A DNA stretch of 46,835 nucleotides, taken from the NCBI GenBank assembly GCA_017441205.1, contig JAFRYG010000120.1, forward strand, positions 1 to 46,835, written 5' to 3'. The DNA comes from Pseudomonadota bacterium. GTDB taxonomy: Bacteria > Myxococcota_A > Bradymonadia > UBA4248. Below are positions 8,806 through 17,550 of the stretch, piece by piece. The notes under the pieces were generated by a model. The model ran no database searches. It worked only from the letters and a program-made list of their open reading frames with translations, and was not told the DNA's origin. Numbering within the stretch: the stretch's first letter is position 1; each line of letters opens with the position of its first letter. The translations under genes were made by a program, and so were the position numbers.

Positions 8806-8846
8806 TGGTTAGATGAGTCGTTAGTGGTTAGTGGTTAGTATGGCGT
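8806..8846. repeat. Heptanucleotide tandem repeat, TTAGTGG
   Basis: Two exact TTAGTGG units (8821-8834) and a third degenerate one, preceded by related words such as TGGTTAG. It lies in the gap between uvrC and the Mla-like run. It is part of a dispersed set of seven-base repeats. Confidence 0.7.
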
Positions 8847-8929
8847 CAGGGAGTGAAAGAGACGTTCCGCAGAACGTTTGTACATAATAAGATTAGGCAC
8901 GCCCCGCAGTGGTGTAACTCCCCACGAAT

Positions 8930-10798
8930 TCACAGTTCATCGAGAATCTTTTGAGCGAGTGCCAGACTGATACCTGCGACCTGAGCGAGTTTTTCCGGGG
9001 TCTGACGGGCGATTTCGCGGACGCTTCCGAATTCGTTGAGCAATTTGGATTTTCTTTTCGGTCCAATGCCGTCGATTTCATCCAGCTTGCTTCGCAGACC
9101 GGCATTTTCCCTTTGTTTGCGATGAAATCCGATGGCGCGCTTGTGCGTTTCGTCCCGGATATTGGCCATGAGCAATATTTCCGGACATGTCTGATCGAGG
9201 ATGAGAGGATCCGGAACATCCGGATAATAGAGCCTTTCGGGACTGTGTTCCACCGTCTGAACATCCGTTTGTTCCTGTACGCGGGCCTTGCCGATGCCAA
9301 TGATATCGAAAGCACCATACAGTCCGGCGGCCTGAACGGCTTCGACGACGGCATTGACCTGTCCGTGGCCGCCGTCGATGAGCAGGAAATCCGGCATTTC
9401 ACAAAAACTCTTTTCGGATGCACTCAGGGTTTCCTCGTCGGAATCCGGCTTTTCGACCAGATAGCGCAGGCGACGGGTCAGAACTTCATTCAGACTGCCG
9501 AAATCATCCTGTCCTTCTGTCGTTTTGACCTTAAAATTCCTGCATCTCGAAGCATCGAGTCTGCCCTCGATAAACACGACCATTGCTGCGACGATTTGTC
9601 CCCCCTGCATATTCGAAATGTCGTAGCATTCGATTCGGTGCGGATATCGGGACAAATGAAGGGTTTTCTGAACGCGTTCGAGCAATGCTTCCTCCGTCGT
9701 CCTGCGCTGAATAAACTGCTGATGCGCATTGGCATACGCGTTGGCGAGCAACTCACTCTTGATGCCTTTTTTTGGAAAAACGACGGATATTTTTTTTCCG
9801 GCCAGTGATTCGAGCGTCGATTCGAGAAGTTCTCCCAGATTCCCAAACATCTGATCGAGCATGACCTCGTTGGGAAACAGTTCAAAGTTCTGATAGTGGT
9901 GAACCATGATCTGGCTCATGATATCTTCGGGAGAACTCAGAACATCCCGGGCTTCGTAGGTCTGCATGTGCTGAAGCCTTCCGTTTCGGACCATCATGAC
10001 GACGACAGTCCTGAAGTCCGGTGTGCCGTCCATTGCCCAGAAATCCTGATTCACAGGCGTTTTCTGGACGATTTTCTGCGAAGCGCATACTTCCTCGACG
10101 GCTTTGAGCTGATCACGGTAGCTGGCGGCCTGTTCAAACTGAAGCGCTTCAGATGCCGCCATCATTCTGGCTTTGAGAATTTCCTGAAGCGAATCGAACT
10201 TACCCGACAGAAAAAGTTCAGCATCCCGGCAGTTCTGCGCATATTTTTCGCGATCGACTTCCAGAACGCACGGTCCCGGACAGCGGTGAATTTCGTACTG
10301 CAGACAGGGCCGGACCCGGTTGTGAAACATGATGTCCCGGCATGTGCGCAGCATAAAGTAACGATTGATCACGCCGAGCGTCATCCTGCAAGCCAGCGCG
10401 CTGGGATAGGGCCCAAAATAATGCGCGCCGTCCTTTTTTCGCCGCCTGACCAAATCGACGCGCGGCCATTCATCCCTGGGATCGATGCGCAGCTGCAGCA
10501 TTTCCTTGTCATCCTTGAGAACGACATTGAATCTCGGTCGATACCGCTTGATCATCCCGGCTTCGAGTATCAGGGCTTCACGCTCGTTGCTCGTAATAAT
10601 GACGTCGATTCTGTCCAGAACGTCGTCGAGCATGGATACAAAGGCCCGATCATCATGCCCCGAAAAATACTGACTGATGCGGCGGTGCAGATTCTTGGCT
10701 TTTCCAACATAAATCACGGTATCGCGCTTGTCTTTCATCAGATAAACGCCCGGATTATCCGGAATCTTCGTCAGTGCTTTTTCGAAGTCAAAGGACAT
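8930..10798 (-). CDS. uvrC: UvrC, excinuclease ABC subunit C
   Basis: This 622-residue nucleotide-excision-repair nuclease makes both incisions around a UvrB-bound lesion. It starts with the GIY-YIG domain (GVYLMKDKRDTVIYVGKAKN, residues 18-37), then a Cys cluster (about 160-180), the UVR motif (about 205-240), the RNase H-like UvrC endonuclease core (ECYDISNMQGG, LLIDGGHGQ) and a C-terminal tandem helix-hairpin-helix region. The length is normal. No uvrA or uvrB is nearby. The ATG is preceded by AGGCGAG on the minus strand. Confidence 0.97.
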   Translation of the reverse strand: MSFDFEKALTKIPDNPGVYLMKDKRDTVIYVGKAKNLHRRISQYFSGHDDRAFVSMLDDVLDRIDVIITSNEREALILEAGMIKRYRPRFNVVLKDDKEMLQLRIDPRDEWPRVDLVRRRKKDGAHYFGPYPSALACRMTLGVINRYFMLRTCRDIMFHNRVRPCLQYEIHRCPGPCVLEVDREKYAQNCRDAELFLSGKFDSLQEILKARMMAASEALQFEQAASYRDQLKAVEEVCASQKIVQKTPVNQDFWAMDGTPDFRTVVVMMVRNGRLQHMQTYEARDVLSSPEDIMSQIMVHHYQNFELFPNEVMLDQMFGNLGELLESTLESLAGKKISVVFPKKGIKSELLANAYANAHQQFIQRRTTEEALLERVQKTLHLSRYPHRIECYDISNMQGGQIVAAMVVFIEGRLDASRCRNFKVKTTEGQDDFGSLNEVLTRRLRYLVEKPDSDEETLSASEKSFCEMPDFLLIDGGHGQVNAVVEAVQAAGLYGAFDIIGIGKARVQEQTDVQTVEHSPERLYYPDVPDPLILDQTCPEILLMANIRDETHKRAIGFHRKQRENAGLRSKLDEIDGIGPKRKSKLLNEFGSVREIARQTPEKLAQVAGISLALAQKILDEL

Positions 10799-10815
10799 TT
10801 TTTTCTCGCCTATTT

Positions 10816-10880
10816 GTCCCGCGCTCTGCGCGGGACTGCATACGGCTTCGCTTGTGCGCCGCTATGCCGCAAGCGGCATA
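10816..10880. repeat. Paired palindromes upstream of uvrC
   Basis: GTCCCGCG-CTCTG-CGCGGGAC (10816-10836) and TATGCCGC-AA-GCGGCATA (10863-10880) are two strong hairpins. The second has the TAT..ATA layout of the TATTGGC family but different inner bases. They separate murG from uvrC and could end the murG transcript. Confidence 0.65.
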
Positions 10881-10927
10881 CGCGCCGCATTCATTTTGGG
10901 GGCAATATCAGTCAATCGTGCTGATAC

Positions 10928-11004
10928 CAGCTCTAAGCCCTAAGCTCCAGGCTTTGAGAATGCATTCACTACTCCAGGCTCTAAGTTCCAGGCTCCAAGC
11001 CCTG
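10928..11004. repeat. Degenerate heptanucleotide array
   Basis: Words such as AGCTCTA, AGCCCTA, AGCTCCA and later CAGGCTC, TAAGTTC, CAGGCTC, CAAGCCC follow each other in steps of seven bases. It lies just after the end of murG on the minus strand. No coding signal is seen. Confidence 0.65.
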
Positions 11005-11057
11005 AATAGCAAATGTTCACGAACAAAATATCCATGCTCGTATCACAGAGCCTTTCC

Positions 11058-12176
11058 TTACGATATTTCCAGACAATTCTTCGCGATGTCAATAGATGCA
11101 TTGGGTTTGGCATCCTTGAAAGCCGCCTGTTCCATGTCTGAAATTTTCGACGGATTGGCGATTAAGTCATTGATAATATTGGAAAGTTTTTCACCAACAT
11201 CGTCGTTCATGAGCTTGATCGAAGCCCCGATTTCGACCATTGCATCGGCATTTTTTTCCTGGTGATTGTGTGCCGCAAACGGGAAGGGAACGAGGATCGA
11301 AGCGCGCGACGAAGCCTTGATTTCGGCGATGCTCGTTGCGCCGGCGCGGCACACGAGCAAATTGGCCCAGTGATACGCAGCCCCCATATCGTCGATGAAT
11401 TCTGTTGTTTTGACCGTAATGTTATGATTTTTATAGGATTTTTCTGTCTCTTCGAGCTTATTTTTGCCGGCCTGATGCCAGACGACGATTTTTGAGAGCT
11501 GGTCTTTTGTCAGTTTGGACAGCGCAATGGGAACGTCAGTATTGAGTTTCATCGCTCCCTGCGAACCGCCGAAGACGAGCAAATGAAGTGAGGATGCATC
11601 GGCTTGTTCGCCGGTACAGGTCGTTTCCCAGGGTTCTGCAGGGGCCGCATCCGTCTTGGGCAAAACAGTGGAACGCACGGGATTGCCGAGATAAATGCAT
11701 TTTTTTTGCGGCAGTTTGTCTGTGTGTTCGAACGAAATGAAAATTTTGTCGACGTGCCGGCTCAACAATCGGTTCGTCAGGCCGGGGATCGCATTTTGTT
11801 CCAGAATGGCGGTTTTGATTTTTTTCCACGAAGCGACCGCGACGAGCGGTCCCGAAACGTAGCCGCCGGAACCAATGACGAGATCCGGTTTTTCTTCTTC
11901 CAGAATGGCCGCAGCCTTTTTGGCGACGCCCGGCAGAGCCAGGATATTTTTGATTTTTCGTCCCAAAGATGCCCCCTTGATGAAGTCGAGATCCAGCAGA
12001 ATAAAGCGGTATCCGGCTTTTTGTACCCAGTTGGATTCATTGCCGTGGGCTGCGCCGACAAAGGCAATTTCGATCTCGGGTTTGACGGTTTTCATGGCGT
12101 CTGCAACGGCAATTGCGGGAAATACATGACCACCGGTACCACCGGCAGCAAACAACACTTTTCGGATTTCACTCAT
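11058..12176 (-). CDS. murG: MurG, lipid II synthase
   Basis: This 372-residue glycosyltransferase adds GlcNAc to lipid I at the inner face of the membrane. The Gly-rich N-terminal motif AAGGTGGHVFPAIAVADA (about residues 9-26) and the UDP-GlcNAc site (FGGSQGA, then LLVCRAGATSIAEI) are present. The start at 12176 gives the family's usual N-terminus. An open frame continues 41 codons upstream but lacks similarity to the family. No other division-cluster genes are adjacent, so it has left the usual mur/fts cluster. Confidence 0.95.
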   Translation of the reverse strand: MSEIRKVLFAAGGTGGHVFPAIAVADAMKTVKPEIEIAFVGAAHGNESNWVQKAGYRFILLDLDFIKGASLGRKIKNILALPGVAKKAAAILEEEKPDLVIGSGGYVSGPLVAVASWKKIKTAILEQNAIPGLTNRLLSRHVDKIFISFEHTDKLPQKKCIYLGNPVRSTVLPKTDAAPAEPWETTCTGEQADASSLHLLVFGGSQGAMKLNTDVPIALSKLTKDQLSKIVVWHQAGKNKLEETEKSYKNHNITVKTTEFIDDMGAAYHWANLLVCRAGATSIAEIKASSRASILVPFPFAAHNHQEKNADAMVEIGASIKLMNDDVGEKLSNIINDLIANPSKISDMEQAAFKDAKPNASIDIAKNCLEIS

Positions 12177-12380
12177 GGCTGACTTCGTTGAAATAAAGGG
12201 ACAGAAATTATCCGCCGGAAAGCTTTCAGCGGACGAACTATGGTTAATCCCGAATGCATGATGAGGCGAATTTTCGGCGAATTGCTTTGACATTGTCACA
12301 ATTGGGATACATCGTAAATTAATATTCTGTTATACAGATGGTATTGACTTTATTGGTCATTTTACACATCAGGAGAAAAA

Positions 12381-15300
12381 ATGAAGCGAAGGGAATATTT
12401 CTTATCTATCGTTTGCTGTTTGATGATCTGTGGCTGCAGTGACAATTCGAGCGGAAGCAGCACAGATAATTCTGATTGTTCACAGAATGATGATTGTGAC
12501 TCAGGAAAATGTCTGGACAATGGCAAATGCGCCAAACTTGTAAAAAAAGGCGATTCCTGTGACGAAGAACATATTTGCAAAGGTAAGCTTAAATGCAAGG
12601 AGGGAATTTGCAGCAGTACGACAGATCAGGATCCAAATCCTGATGATTGTTCCGGAGATGCTGATTGTGACGGAGATTTAATCTGTGTTCAAGGCAAGTG
12701 CCTTGAAGCGAAGCGACTTCAAGCCGGTGATTATTGCCGTCCGAATGATAAGACTGCCGTTTGTCCAGAAAACCTGGGGTGCTATCTCGGTGAGTGCATG
12801 ACCGAAGAAGAGTATGAAAAAGCCGATAATAAATGCAGCTCGGATGATGATTGTACTGAAGAAAACCACAAGACATGCCTTGTAATTGGTCTTTGTGGAA
12901 CTATCCATTCTTTAGGCGAGGATTGCGAGGGCAAACAGGATGCTTGTGAAGAAGGGCTCGATTGCGTCTATGGTACTTGTTCAAAAAATGGGGCTGAAGG
13001 CGACAAATGCTCAGAGAATGATTACCTGATGTGTGATGAGGGGTTAAGTTGCCTTGAAGGCTATTGCAGAAAATATGAAAAAGATCTCGACAAAGGCAGT
13101 CAATGCAATCAGTCCTATAAACTTTGCAAAGAAGATCTCGTCTGTCGCGATGGCGTATGTATTAAGGAAATTGCAGAAGACGGCAGTTGTGATGATTTCG
13201 CTCAGAATGAACATTGTGCGTCAGGACTCATGTGCGTAAAGGGCAAATGCATCCCCTTCGGCGATACCTGCAAAACGAAAAATGATTGTAAGGAAAAAGA
13301 CTCATTCTGTTGCCAGAGCAATGAATGCGGCCTGAAAGGCTATTGCATCCCCTACAATGAAACGACGACGCATGATGAAACCTGCCGTTATGAGACCAAA
13401 TCCGGCGTCTTTGAAGGACGGATTCAGTGCCGATGGAGCGGAGGCCAGGTCGGGAGAAGTTCTGCTGTCTCCGGAAAAATTGGCAATAAGAAAGGTCTGA
13501 ATACGGTGGTCGCATTTGTATCCTATGGTGGGACAAATAATGGGCTTCAGATCATTGATCCGCAAACCTGCGAAACGCTGGAAACAATAACAACTATAAG
13601 TAGCTGGTATCCGGCCATAGCAGATTTGGATGGCGACAGTGATGGCTTAATGGAAATCATTGCCAATAATGGCGCTTATAAATGGAATAATGAAACGCAA
13701 AAACACGAGCAAATGTGGCAGGCCGGCGTATCGATGATGCCTGCTGTTTTTGATGTAAACGGCGATACTCTGCCAGAAGTGATCTCAGGCACTGCAGTGT
13801 TTAATGGTCAGGATGGTAAGCGCATTACCAATAAAGGCGGCAGTGGAGGTAGAACTGAGGCAATGGGGTATTTTGATGGACAGCCAACGCTGATTTCCGG
13901 TGTGAGTGTTTTGCGTTGGGATAGTGCAAATAATAATTGGCTTACGGTTGCAGCATTACCAGGGAGCGGTCAATATACGGCCTATGCCGATTTTGGTACT
14001 CCGGACAAGACAAATCCCAATCTCTTTGATTATGGGAAACTGGATGGGTTCCCGGAAATCGTCAGCACCGGAAACAGCAAGTTATTTTTGTACGCTCTCG
14101 TTGATAATGGCAGCGGTGGATATAACGTTCAGACTTTGATGAATGTGAGTGGTTTTGATCGCGGCGGTCCGCTTACGATCGGTGACTTCGACAGCGATGG
14201 ACTTCCGGAAATCGGCGTTGCTTCTGGCGGTCTTTTTGGCGTTTACGATCCGCGCTGCAAGCAATATGAGGAAGGAAAATGCGCCGATAAATATGTGCTT
14301 TGGGAACGCTGGTCGCAGGATAAATCATCCGGGCAGACGGGCTCCTCACTGTTTGACTTCGATGGTGATGGACAACCGGAAGCCGTTTATGCCGATGAAT
14401 GCTTTACGCGGGTTTATGAAGGAAAGACGGGAAAAGTGCTGTTCAGTGTCAGGAGACGTTCGGGAACTTCGTGGGAAGCTCCGATCATTGCTGATGTCGA
14501 TGGCGATGGCAGCACTGAAATCGTCATGGGATCAGAGGCCGATTTTAGCTGTACATCAGATACCGGTAATACGGATCCCATTCACGAAGGTATCTGGTGC
14601 ATGGACGATGAAGATTGTCCGACATCCAAAGGATGTAACAAAAATGTCGGATATAAGGACATCGGATTGTGTACATGCACGAGTGACGATGACTGCAATA
14701 CCCAATATCTTCCCGGCGAATCAGAAGTATTAAAACTGCATAGATGTGTGGAGCCGATTCATCCGTCTGTCGGTTTTATGACGAATCCAACCAACAGCAC
14801 TATGAGCAGGACGATGGTAAAGAGTCACGGAACGCGTCCGGATGGCTGGAAAGCAACTGATTACAAAGTTTGTCGGGCAACAGGAGATACGAAACAGATC
14901 GGTTCGAGCGATCTCGTGATCTATAAAGACCGACTCGATCGATGGGTATCTTCGCGCAATATCTGGAATCAGCATTCCTATAACATCATTAATATCGAAG
15001 ATGATGGCAAAGCCCCGACCAAGGCTCAGTGGACACAAAACTGGACTGCGATGCATCCCAATATGTGCATCGATGAAACAACCACGAAAGCACCGTTGTA
15101 CAACAGTTTCCGTCTGAACAAACAGGGGCTGTATGGATCAGGGGCCGTTCCGGATATTACGGGACGATTCATTGCGGGAGCGATTTGCGGCGAAACGAGT
15201 GATGGCCGCCACGTCATCAGCGGAAAACTGTGCAATCGTGGAACCAAGCCGGTTTCGACCCAGCTTCCGGCATCTTTCTTCTATTATGACGAAAGCAATC

Positions 15301-15551
15301 CCGATGATCGCAGCAAACGCATCTGTACGTCCTATACCAAAGAAATCCTCGGCGTCGGCGAATGCGGCCAGGTCGGTTGTGAGGTAAAGGCCGAAGAACT
15401 TGAGGCACTTGCCGGAAAAGACGTCATCATGGTGACGAATCTGGATGAAAATGGATTCGCAAGTACGGTCGAATGCAATTCGAATAACAATACGGATATT
15501 ATCCATATCGAATCGTGCAAGAACGATAATCCGATCGATATCATCAATTAA
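12381..15551 (+). CDS. Cys-rich FG-GAP repeat lipoprotein A
   Basis: This 1056-residue protein has lipobox MICGC (Cys19) followed by SDN. About residues 28-345 hold Cys-rich modules of the form C-x-DDDC-x-GKC. About 410-715 form an FG-GAP/VCBS-type beta-propeller with calcium loops at DLDGDSDG (415), DVNGDTLPEV (457), DFDSDGLPEI (603), DFDGDGQPEA (660) and DVDGDGSTEI (705). The rest is another Cys-rich region and a conserved C-terminal domain. It is probably a surface adhesin or matrix protein; the ligand is unknown. AGGAG stands five bases before the ATG. A close paralogue lies in inverted orientation at 26352-29528, with near-identical DNA at the 3' end. Confidence 0.92.
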   Translation: MKRREYFLSIVCCLMICGCSDNSSGSSTDNSDCSQNDDCDSGKCLDNGKCAKLVKKGDSCDEEHICKGKLKCKEGICSSTTDQDPNPDDCSGDADCDGDLICVQGKCLEAKRLQAGDYCRPNDKTAVCPENLGCYLGECMTEEEYEKADNKCSSDDDCTEENHKTCLVIGLCGTIHSLGEDCEGKQDACEEGLDCVYGTCSKNGAEGDKCSENDYLMCDEGLSCLEGYCRKYEKDLDKGSQCNQSYKLCKEDLVCRDGVCIKEIAEDGSCDDFAQNEHCASGLMCVKGKCIPFGDTCKTKNDCKEKDSFCCQSNECGLKGYCIPYNETTTHDETCRYETKSGVFEGRIQCRWSGGQVGRSSAVSGKIGNKKGLNTVVAFVSYGGTNNGLQIIDPQTCETLETITTISSWYPAIADLDGDSDGLMEIIANNGAYKWNNETQKHEQMWQAGVSMMPAVFDVNGDTLPEVISGTAVFNGQDGKRITNKGGSGGRTEAMGYFDGQPTLISGVSVLRWDSANNNWLTVAALPGSGQYTAYADFGTPDKTNPNLFDYGKLDGFPEIVSTGNSKLFLYALVDNGSGGYNVQTLMNVSGFDRGGPLTIGDFDSDGLPEIGVASGGLFGVYDPRCKQYEEGKCADKYVLWERWSQDKSSGQTGSSLFDFDGDGQPEAVYADECFTRVYEGKTGKVLFSVRRRSGTSWEAPIIADVDGDGSTEIVMGSEADFSCTSDTGNTDPIHEGIWCMDDEDCPTSKGCNKNVGYKDIGLCTCTSDDDCNTQYLPGESEVLKLHRCVEPIHPSVGFMTNPTNSTMSRTMVKSHGTRPDGWKATDYKVCRATGDTKQIGSSDLVIYKDRLDRWVSSRNIWNQHSYNIINIEDDGKAPTKAQWTQNWTAMHPNMCIDETTTKAPLYNSFRLNKQGLYGSGAVPDITGRFIAGAICGETSDGRHVISGKLCNRGTKPVSTQLPASFFYYDESNPDDRSKRICTSYTKEILGVGECGQVGCEVKAEELEALAGKDVIMVTNLDENGFASTVECNSNNNTDIIHIESCKNDNPIDIIN

Positions 15552-15561
15552 TAAGTTTTTT

Positions 15562-15632
15562 TTAGTGGTTAGTGGTTAGTTAAGCTTGGAGCTTGGAGCT
15601 TTAATCGTTGGGAGTGGGAAGTGGGGAGCTGG
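15562..15632. repeat. Heptanucleotide array after FG-GAP gene A
   Basis: Seven-base words run almost without a break: TAGTGGT twice, GCTTGGA twice, then GAGTGGG, AAGTGGG, GAGCTGG. The unit changes but the period of seven is kept. A smaller array with TAACAAC twice follows at 15683-15699. Confidence 0.7.
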
Positions 15633-15696
15633 TTTTGGCTGGCGATAGTCTATTGCTCAGAAACACTTCCGATAATTGCTTGTAACAACTAACAAC

Positions 15697-15740
15697 TAAA
15701 AAAAATGGGCTGATGTATTGGCGGCGCCAATAATCAGCCC
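15697..15740 (-). terminator. Terminator built on a TATTGGC palindrome, copy 3
   Basis: GGGCTGAT-G-TATTGGC-GGC-GCCAATA-ATCAGCCC (15707-15740) is a nearly perfect hairpin. Read on the minus strand it is followed by eight T residues (15699-15706). It lies 57 bases after the stop of the M20 amidohydrolase gene and fits as its terminator. It also belongs to the TATTGGC repeat family. Confidence 0.75.
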
Positions 15741-15751
15741 CAGCGCAGCCG

Positions 15752-15780
15752 TATTCTGACGGCCTGTGGCCGCCAGAATA
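15752..15780. repeat. Palindrome with TATTCTG/CAGAATA arms
   Basis: TATTCTG-A-CGGCC-TGT-GGCCG-C-CAGAATA is a strong hairpin right next to copy 3 of the TATTGGC family. It has the same outer TATT..AATA ends but different inner bases. It lies between the amidohydrolase stop and its terminator. Confidence 0.65.
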
Positions 15781-15796
15781 GGCGCGCCCCACAAAA

Positions 15797-16963
15797 TTAC
15801 TTCAGATACTCCAGGGCCGATGCCGCCAGAAGCGCACTGCCGTTTGCAAGGGCATCATCATCGGTATGGAAGCGCTCATTATGCCATGAATAAACGGTAT
15901 CTTCGGGTTTTCTGGCACCCAGCCAGTAAAAGAACCCCGGAACGATTTGCATGTAGTCGGCAAAATCCTCAGTAGCCATGCAGCTTTCCGATTTTACCGG
16001 CGCATCATCGCCGATGGCTGCTCGCGCACTTTGCAGCGCAACATCCAGGAGTTTCGGTGAATTGATGACGGACGGCACCTGCTCCACGACTTCAAAATCA
16101 GCCGTACATTCAAAGGTTTCTGCGGTCGAAGACACGACACGTTTCAGGCGTTCGAATGCCCGTTTGCCGACCTCCGGATCATGGTAGCGCATGGCCCCCG
16201 TCATTTCGACGCTGTCGACGATGAGATTGGCAGGCGTTCCCCCATGTATGGAACATATCGAGAGAACAATGGATTTCATCGGATCGACATTGCGAGCTGG
16301 AATGGTCAGGACATTCTGGACAATCCCAGCGGCACACACGATGGGATCGACGCATTTGTGCGGCATGGAACCATGGCCGCCGACGCCATGAACGACGACT
16401 TTGAAATTGATTTTGGCTGCCATCAGAGGTTCCGTCTGGACGACGACTTTGCCTGTCGGTATTTCCGGACGGTTGTGAAGGCCGAATATGGCTTCGATGG
16501 AATACTTTTCAAAAATCCCGGTGCGAATGATTTCTCGCGCACCATCTGTCGTTTCTTCTGCCGGCTGGAATATCAGAATGACGCTGCCGGACCACTGCTC
16601 TCTCAGCCGCGACAGGATCATCGCAGCTCCCAGCAGGCATGATGTATGAAAATCATGGCCGCACATATGTCCTTTGCCATCGACGAGACTCATGACGGGG
16701 GATTCCCATTTTTCGTGGACATTCAACCCATCGATATCGGCTCGCAGTGCGACGCATCTTCCGGGCTTTGCGCCCTGAATTCTTGCAACGACGCCGGTTT
16801 TAAGCCCCAGCGACAGGATTTCCACACCGGGAATCGTACTCAAAACGGATTGCAGATACGCCGTCGTCGCAAATTCCTGCCACGAAGTCTCGGGATGACG
16901 GTGAATGTGATTCTTGATTTCCCGCGTTTTAAGGTTTTCCTGTTCGGTCTGTCGATAATCCAT
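15797..16963 (-). CDS. M20 family amidohydrolase/carboxypeptidase
   Basis: This 388-residue metal hydrolase of the M20D group (hippurate/IAA-amino acid hydrolase type) would remove acyl groups from amino acids or peptides. Metal ligands are seen in MCGHDFHT, in PAEETTDGA, in GLHNRPE and in the late AMEDF-like ATEDFADY. The dimerisation lid starts at VHGVGGHGSMPH. The chosen ATG has AAGGGGAG eight bases upstream. An in-frame GTG-side extension of seven residues overlaps the previous gene and is less likely. It follows the HD hydrolase gene by five bases. No signal peptide is seen, so it acts in the cytoplasm. The substrate cannot be told. Confidence 0.92.
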   Translation of the reverse strand: MDYRQTEQENLKTREIKNHIHRHPETSWQEFATTAYLQSVLSTIPGVEILSLGLKTGVVARIQGAKPGRCVALRADIDGLNVHEKWESPVMSLVDGKGHMCGHDFHTSCLLGAAMILSRLREQWSGSVILIFQPAEETTDGAREIIRTGIFEKYSIEAIFGLHNRPEIPTGKVVVQTEPLMAAKINFKVVVHGVGGHGSMPHKCVDPIVCAAGIVQNVLTIPARNVDPMKSIVLSICSIHGGTPANLIVDSVEMTGAMRYHDPEVGKRAFERLKRVVSSTAETFECTADFEVVEQVPSVINSPKLLDVALQSARAAIGDDAPVKSESCMATEDFADYMQIVPGFFYWLGARKPEDTVYSWHNERFHTDDDALANGSALLAASALEYLK

Positions 16964-16968
16964 CTTTG

Positions 16969-17550
16969 TCACTCCCCTTCCCACATTCTTCGGAGTTCAA
17001 TGAGCCGTTTGACCGGTTCTGCGCCGAATTTCTGAGTGCCGGCCAGGATTCGTTCCCACGGCTTTTCTTCGCGCAGATGATTGGGATTCTTGCTGAAAAA
17101 ACTATCTGCATAGGCAATCAGTTTTTCTTCGAAGGTTTCCGGCAAATAATCCTTATGCGGCAGCGGCAGATTGCTTTGAACAATTTCATCGGCGGTCAGA
17201 CCGCTTCCGATATGGCGTTCACACACCCGCGCATGCCTTGCGTAGCGCGAACCATCGAGTTTTCGCAGGTACTCTGCCCCAATAATGCCATGCGCAATAT
17301 AGGGCTGTGTGCCGTAACAGCCGATATCCGGCGCATCGACGCCGATGATGCCGTAGTCGTGAAGCATGACGGCCTCCTGCAAAAATTCATAATCAATTGC
17401 ATCGGCATATCTGCTGGATTTGGCGAGTTCTTCGGCTTTTTTTAATACACAAAGCGAATGAATGCGCATAATCTCAAGGCAGCGCGGCGTTGGTTGCAGA
17501 CGATTTTCTATCATGATGCAGCAGTCACATCGGGGGGGGACAACCCCCAT
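16969..17550 (-). CDS. HD-domain hydrolase
   Basis: This 193-residue protein carries the HD phosphohydrolase pattern: His in MRIHSLCV, HD in VMLHDYG, His in AHGIIGAEYL, His in CERHIGSG, and Asp in AYADSFFSK. It matches the stand-alone HD family annotated as uncharacterised phosphohydrolases, often acting on nucleotides. The ATG at 17550 shares its A with the TAA of the kinase gene (TAATG), which favours coupling. An internal ATG at 17514 is an equally possible start, because the first 12 residues (Cys-rich) look unlike the family. It sits between the kinase and M20 genes in one run. Confidence 0.85.
   Translation of the reverse strand: MGVVPPRCDCCIMIENRLQPTPRCLEIMRIHSLCVLKKAEELAKSSRYADAIDYEFLQEAVMLHDYGIIGVDAPDIGCYGTQPYIAHGIIGAEYLRKLDGSRYARHARVCERHIGSGLTADEIVQSNLPLPHKDYLPETFEEKLIAYADSFFSKNPNHLREEKPWERILAGTQKFGAEPVKRLIELRRMWEGE

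Noticed and set aside
12177-12299. N-terminal extension of MurG
   Set aside because: MurG proteins start near the Gly-rich AAGGTGG motif; the extra 41 codons have no similarity to the family.
12341-12372. TTGACT as -35 box for FG-GAP gene A
   Set aside because: A matching -10 would fall onto the ribosome binding site, with no fitting hexamer.
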